Below, one piece after another: positions 61,346 through 64,000 of a stretch of 64,000 bases of DNA. The position numbers and the translations under genes were made by a program. Where the stretch lies: contig NZ_JACVWU010000005.1 of the NCBI RefSeq assembly GCF_014596915.1, positions 372,001-436,000 of the forward strand, read 5' to 3'. Source of the stretch: Streptomyces sp. TRM68416. Lineage in GTDB: Bacteria; Actinomycetota; Actinomycetes; Streptomycetales; Streptomycetaceae. Position 1 is the first letter of the stretch, and every line of letters begins with the position of its first letter. A model generated the notes under the pieces. That model did not search any database, had not been told where the DNA came from, and saw only the letters and a program-made list of their open reading frames with translations.

Positions 61346-61996
61346 TCAGTTCTCCGTGTGCAGCTTCAGCGGGTCCACGCACAGGCCGATGACGGGGATG
61401 CACACGACGGGCGGGTCGGCCGGGGCGGGCTGCGTGGGCTGAGCGGTGGACGGCGTCGGCTGCGGGGCCGGGGCGGGGGAGTCCGCGGGCCCGGCCGGAG
61501 GCTGCGGGTGCGCGCTCGTCGGGGCGGCGGGCCGGGGCGCGGGCGTGGTGGCGGCGGGTGCCTCGGGGATCGTCGTGGTGTCGGCAGACGCGTCGGCCGC
61601 GGACGGCGGCGCGGTGGTGCCCGGGGCCGCCGGCAGGCTCGCGGCGCCGGTCGGCGTGGCGCCGGGCCCGCCCATGGCGGAGGTCGCGGACGGACTGACC
61701 CGCGGCACCGCGCTGACCGTGACGGCGGCGTTCGTGGCGCGGTCCGTGCCGGATTCCGGCTCCGTCCCGGGAGCCCGCCACGGTTCGGCGTCCGGCGCGC
61801 CGAGCCCGCCGGGAGCCGACTCGGACGCCAGTCGTACGAGGCTCAGGGCGCCGGCGGCCAGGGCGAGGCCCCCGGCGGCGAGCAGGACCTTGCGGGGGCG
61901 GGGACGGCGGTGCCGGCCGCGGGGGCCGAAGAGGCGGAGCGCCGCGGTGTCCTGCGGCCGCGCCTCCGGTGTCGTTGTCGTGTCCGTCGTCGTCAT
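61346..61996 (-). CDS. Single-span protein with Pro/Ala/Thr-rich outer region
   Basis: A 216-aa protein. A cytoplasmic basic N-terminus (LFGPRGRHRRPRPRK) is followed by one membrane helix (VLLAAGGLALAAGALSLVRLA) and about 135 residues rich in Pro, Ala, Thr and Ser, typical of a wall-spanning stalk. It ends VVCIPVIGLCVDPLKLHTEN, a compact hydrophobic C-terminus with two Cys that could form a disulfide. No enzyme motif is seen. ATG 61996 follows GGGAGGGAA; GTG 61999 is also in frame. It converges on the cyclase gene with a 9-base gap. Confidence 0.7.
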   Translation of the reverse strand: MTTTDTTTTPEARPQDTAALRLFGPRGRHRRPRPRKVLLAAGGLALAAGALSLVRLASESAPGGLGAPDAEPWRAPGTEPESGTDRATNAAVTVSAVPRVSPSATSAMGGPGATPTGAASLPAAPGTTAPPSAADASADTTTIPEAPAATTPAPRPAAPTSAHPQPPAGPADSPAPAPQPTPSTAQPTQPAPADPPVVCIPVIGLCVDPLKLHTEN

Positions 61997-62173
61997 CACG
62001 TTCCCTCCCCGTTGCGCTCGCGCACGGTATGCGCTGCCGTGGGCGGTGGCGGGGGAGTTGGGCGGGATGTCACTCGAACGGGTGTCGGGGCCGGGGTCGA
62101 GGGCCCGGGCGGCGACCTGCGGGGTTCCCGCTTCCCTGCGCGGGGCCGGGCTGCGATGATCTGGACGAGTGTT

Positions 62174-62189
62174 GTTAACCCGCGTTAAC
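62174..62189. promoter_or_regulatory. GTTAAC repeat upstream of the enoyl-CoA hydratase gene
   Basis: GTTAAC-ccgc-GTTAAC, two copies of a self-complementary hexamer, so both direct and inverted repeat. It lies 12 bases before the GTG start at 62202 and could be an operator for a fatty-acid regulator. Confidence 0.5.
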
Positions 62190-62201
62190 CGGGAGGGTGT
62201 C

Positions 62202-63017
62202 GTGAGCGGTGTCATGAGCGAGCAGCGGTACGGGGAGTTCGTGCTGGTACGGCGGCACGGGGACGGCGGGCACGTCGCCGAGCTCGCTCTGGACCGGCCC
62301 AAGGCCATGAACGCCGTCTCCACGGAGATGGCCCGCTCCGTCGGCGCGGCCTGCGCGGCGCTGGGCGCGGACAGCGGCGTACGGGTGGTGGTGCTGACCT
62401 CGACGCACGAACGGGCGTTCTGCGTCGGGGCGGACCTCAAGGAGCGGAACTCCTTCAGCGACGCGGATCTGGTACGGCAGCGGCCGGTGGCGCGGGCGGC
62501 GTACACCGGGGTGCTGGAGCTGCCGGTGCCGACGATCGCGGCGGTGCACGGGTTCGCGCTGGGGGGCGGGTTCGAGCTGGCGCTGTCCTGCGATCTGATC
62601 GTGGCCGACCGGACGGCCGTGGTCGGGCTGCCGGAGGTGTCGGTGGGCGTGATTCCCGGCGGCGGCGGTACGCAGTTGCTGCCGCGGCGGGTCGGGGCGG
62701 CCCGGGCCGCGGAGCTGATCTTCACCGCGCGGCGGGTCGAGGCGGCCGAGGCACGGGAGTTGGGGCTCGTCGACCAGCTGGTGGACGCCGGGCACGACCG
62801 CGCGGAGGCGCTGGCGCTGGCCGGGCGGATCGCGGGCAACTCGCCCGTGGGGCTGCGGGCGGCGAAGCGGGCGCTGCGGCTGGGGTTCGGGATGGATCTG
62901 CGCGCGGGGCTCGAGGTCGAGGACGCGGCCTGGCGCTCGGTGGCGTTCTCGGGGGACCGGGCGGAGGGCGTCGCGGCGTTCAACGAGAAGCGCAAGCCGG
63001 AGTGGCCGGGGGAGTAG
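62202..63017 (+). CDS. Enoyl-CoA hydratase/isomerase family protein
   Basis: A 271-aa crotonase-fold enzyme. Seen are LALDRPKAMNAVSTEM, the first oxyanion strand FCVGADLKERNSF, and the second HGFALGGGFELALSCDLIVA. Both catalytic acids of classical hydratases appear (E of GGFELAL, and E of GLPEVSVGVIPGGGGTQ). It hydrates trans-2-enoyl-CoA in beta-oxidation or related degradation. GTG 62202 is chosen because GGGAGGG sits 4 bases upstream; ATG 62214 is in frame. A GTTAAC repeat lies just before. Confidence 0.92.
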   Translation: MSGVMSEQRYGEFVLVRRHGDGGHVAELALDRPKAMNAVSTEMARSVGAACAALGADSGVRVVVLTSTHERAFCVGADLKERNSFSDADLVRQRPVARAAYTGVLELPVPTIAAVHGFALGGGFELALSCDLIVADRTAVVGLPEVSVGVIPGGGGTQLLPRRVGAARAAELIFTARRVEAAEARELGLVDQLVDAGHDRAEALALAGRIAGNSPVGLRAAKRALRLGFGMDLRAGLEVEDAAWRSVAFSGDRAEGVAAFNEKRKPEWPGE

Positions 63018-63267
63018 TCACCGTCGGCCATGAGCCCCGGCGCCGAAGTCGAACTGAGATCCAGTGGCCGGGTCGGGCTTGCGGCGAGCCGCGGGCTGCG
63101 TACTTCCTTGGAGAAGCCCCCGCCACGGCGGGCACCGTGACAGGGGCTTCGGCTCAACAGGAGCAACCGGGGAACCAGACACACGACCGGCAACTCCCTT
63201 ATGCGAAGCCAAAGTCGAGGGCGGCCACCCCATCGGGTGACCGCCCTCGTTCCGTGCTCGGGTGGCG
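63018..63267. other. Noncoding region with stable RNA-like folds
   Basis: These 250 bases lie between convergent genes. GAAGCCCC (63113-63120) pairs with GGGGCTTC (63143-63150) and encloses CACGG/CCGTG; GCGGC-ga-GCCGC lies at 63081-63092; a terminator follows at 63217-63248. No protein frame is supported. It may hold a small RNA or 3'-UTR structure; I cannot match a known RNA family. Confidence 0.35.
63217..63248. terminator. Terminator between the hydratase and L,D-transpeptidase genes
   Basis: GAGGGCGG (63217-63224) pairs with CCGCCCTC (63241-63248), with inner CCC/GGG pairing, followed by GTTCC. Confidence 0.75.
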
Positions 63268-64000
63268 TCAGACCGCCGAGCCCGCCTTCCAGTCCGCCCA
63301 GCTCATGTTCCAGCCGTTGAGGCCGTTGTCGGGGGCGATGGTCTTGTCGCCGGTGTTCTGGACGACGACGACGTCACCGACGATGGAGTTGTTGTAGAAC
63401 CAGTAGCCCGCGGTGCCCTTGTCGTTGGCGCCCTTGGTGTCCGACAGGCCCACGCAGCCGTGGCTGGTGTTGACGCTGCCGAAGATGGACTTCGCGCCCC
63501 AGTAGTTGCCGTGGATGAAGGTGCCGGAGGTGCTCAGGCGCATGGCGTGGGGCACGTCCTTGATGTCGTACTCGCCCTTGCCGTCGTCGTCGGTGAAGCC
63601 GACCGTCGCGCCGTTCATCCGGGTCTCCTTGAACTTCTCGGAGATCACCATCTGACCCTCGTACGTCTTCGTCTCGGGCGCACCGGCGGAGATCGGGATC
63701 GTCTTGATGGTCTTGCCGTCCTGCGTCACCTTCATCTGCTTGGTGTTCGCGTCGACGTAGGAGACCTGGTTGCGGCCGATGGTGAAGGTCACCGTCTTCT
63801 GCTGGACGCCGTAGACGCCCTCGGCGCCCTCGACGCCGTCGAGCGCGAGCTTCAGCGTGACGGTCGAGCCTTCCTTCCAGTACTCGTCGGGCCGGCAGTC
63901 CATGCGGGTGTCGTTGAACCAGTGGCAGGCGACTTCCTGGCCGCTGGTGGAGGTGACGGTGACGCCCTTCTGGACGTCCGCCTTGTTGGTGATCGCCTTG
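63268..64000 (-). CDS. L,D-transpeptidase (YkuD), C-terminal part (cut by right edge)
   Basis: The frame is open to the right edge; 243 codons are visible. An Ig-like domain of the actinobacterial type (KGVTVTVTSTSG-like strand, CHWFNDTRMDCRPDEYW, GSTVTLKLALDGVEG) precedes the YkuD catalytic domain, which has FIHGNYWGAKSIFGSVNTSHGCVGLSD with the conserved His and nucleophile Cys in SHGCVGL. It forms 3-3 cross-links in peptidoglycan outside the membrane; full-length relatives are lipoproteins, but the signal peptide lies beyond the window. A clear terminator follows the stop. Confidence 0.92.
   Translation of the reverse strand, partial: KAITNKADVQKGVTVTSTSGQEVACHWFNDTRMDCRPDEYWKEGSTVTLKLALDGVEGAEGVYGVQQKTVTFTIGRNQVSYVDANTKQMKVTQDGKTIKTIPISAGAPETKTYEGQMVISEKFKETRMNGATVGFTDDDGKGEYDIKDVPHAMRLSTSGTFIHGNYWGAKSIFGSVNTSHGCVGLSDTKGANDKGTAGYWFYNNSIVGDVVVVQNTGDKTIAPDNGLNGWNMSWADWKAGSAV

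Noticed and set aside
63018..63216. Known riboswitch (cobalamin, ydaO or similar)
   Set aside because: It lies downstream of both flanking genes, not in a 5' leader, and I find no conserved riboswitch core.
63002..63397. 131-codon plus-strand frame across the gap before the L,D-transpeptidase
   Set aside because: It starts inside the hydratase gene, runs through a terminator and into the antisense of the transpeptidase, with no family motif.

Overview
The window is high-GC actinobacterial DNA, almost certainly a Streptomyces chromosome. The support is codon use strongly biased to G/C in third positions, long antisense shadow frames, many start codons 6-7 nt after a TAnnnT box (leaderless mRNAs), and a gene set and order (afsQ3-afsQ2-afsQ1/sigQ, accA2, pccE-pccB, birA, cya) that I know from S. 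coelicolor and relatives. I see no insertion sequence, prophage, CRISPR array, rRNA or tRNA gene. It looks like core chromosome with one cell-surface glycopolymer locus.

Layout. 1-828 is the 5' part of an FtsX-like ABC permease. 1338-13640 is a glycopolymer locus in three transcription units (1338-5119 plus, 5139-8626 minus, 8825-13640 plus). It encodes a GT29 sialyltransferase-like enzyme with a helical-repeat N-terminus, a GT8-repeat-pyruvyltransferase fusion, a methyltransferase-like protein, a polysialyltransferase-like protein, a GT2 enzyme, a DUF6716-like putative glycosyltransferase, a CMP-nonulosonate synthetase fused to a HAD phosphatase, a NeuB-type synthase without a SAF domain, and a further GT52-like enzyme. 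This is best read as making a Kdn/sialic-acid-type (teichulosonic) wall polymer.

14101-17078 holds a membrane protein and an M20 amidohydrolase. 17322-25590 is a nucleoside uptake and salvage block: two BmpA lipoproteins, an ABC ATPase, two permeases, cytidine deaminase and thymidine phosphorylase. Related genes lie further on: adenosine deaminase (31954), deoC plus aldehyde dehydrogenases (39912-43199), and purine nucleoside phosphorylase plus a phosphohexo/pentomutase (45415-48077). Six copies of a palindrome, CTACGCGCGTAG (CTACGCGCGTTA at two), sit at the promoters of exactly these units, so they look like one regulon.

Between these lie regulators and housekeeping genes: a SnoaL-tailed ECF sigma factor, GNAT, methyltransferase, a divergent MFS/LysR pair, hydrolase, PspC, VanZ-like protein, the afsQ system with sigQ and a visible AfsQ1 site, and a P-loop kinase. 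After 48.2 kb come a gamma-glutamylcyclotransferase-like protein, an LpdA-type flavoprotein lacking the first redox Cys, DeoR and TetR regulators, acyl-CoA carboxylase alpha (accA2), maf, a 42-aa membrane peptide, an SGNH esterase, pccE-pccB, birA, a class III cyclase, enoyl-CoA hydratase and an L,D-transpeptidase cut by the right edge. AccA2, PccB, PccE and BirA together make and charge a biotin-dependent propionyl-CoA carboxylase.
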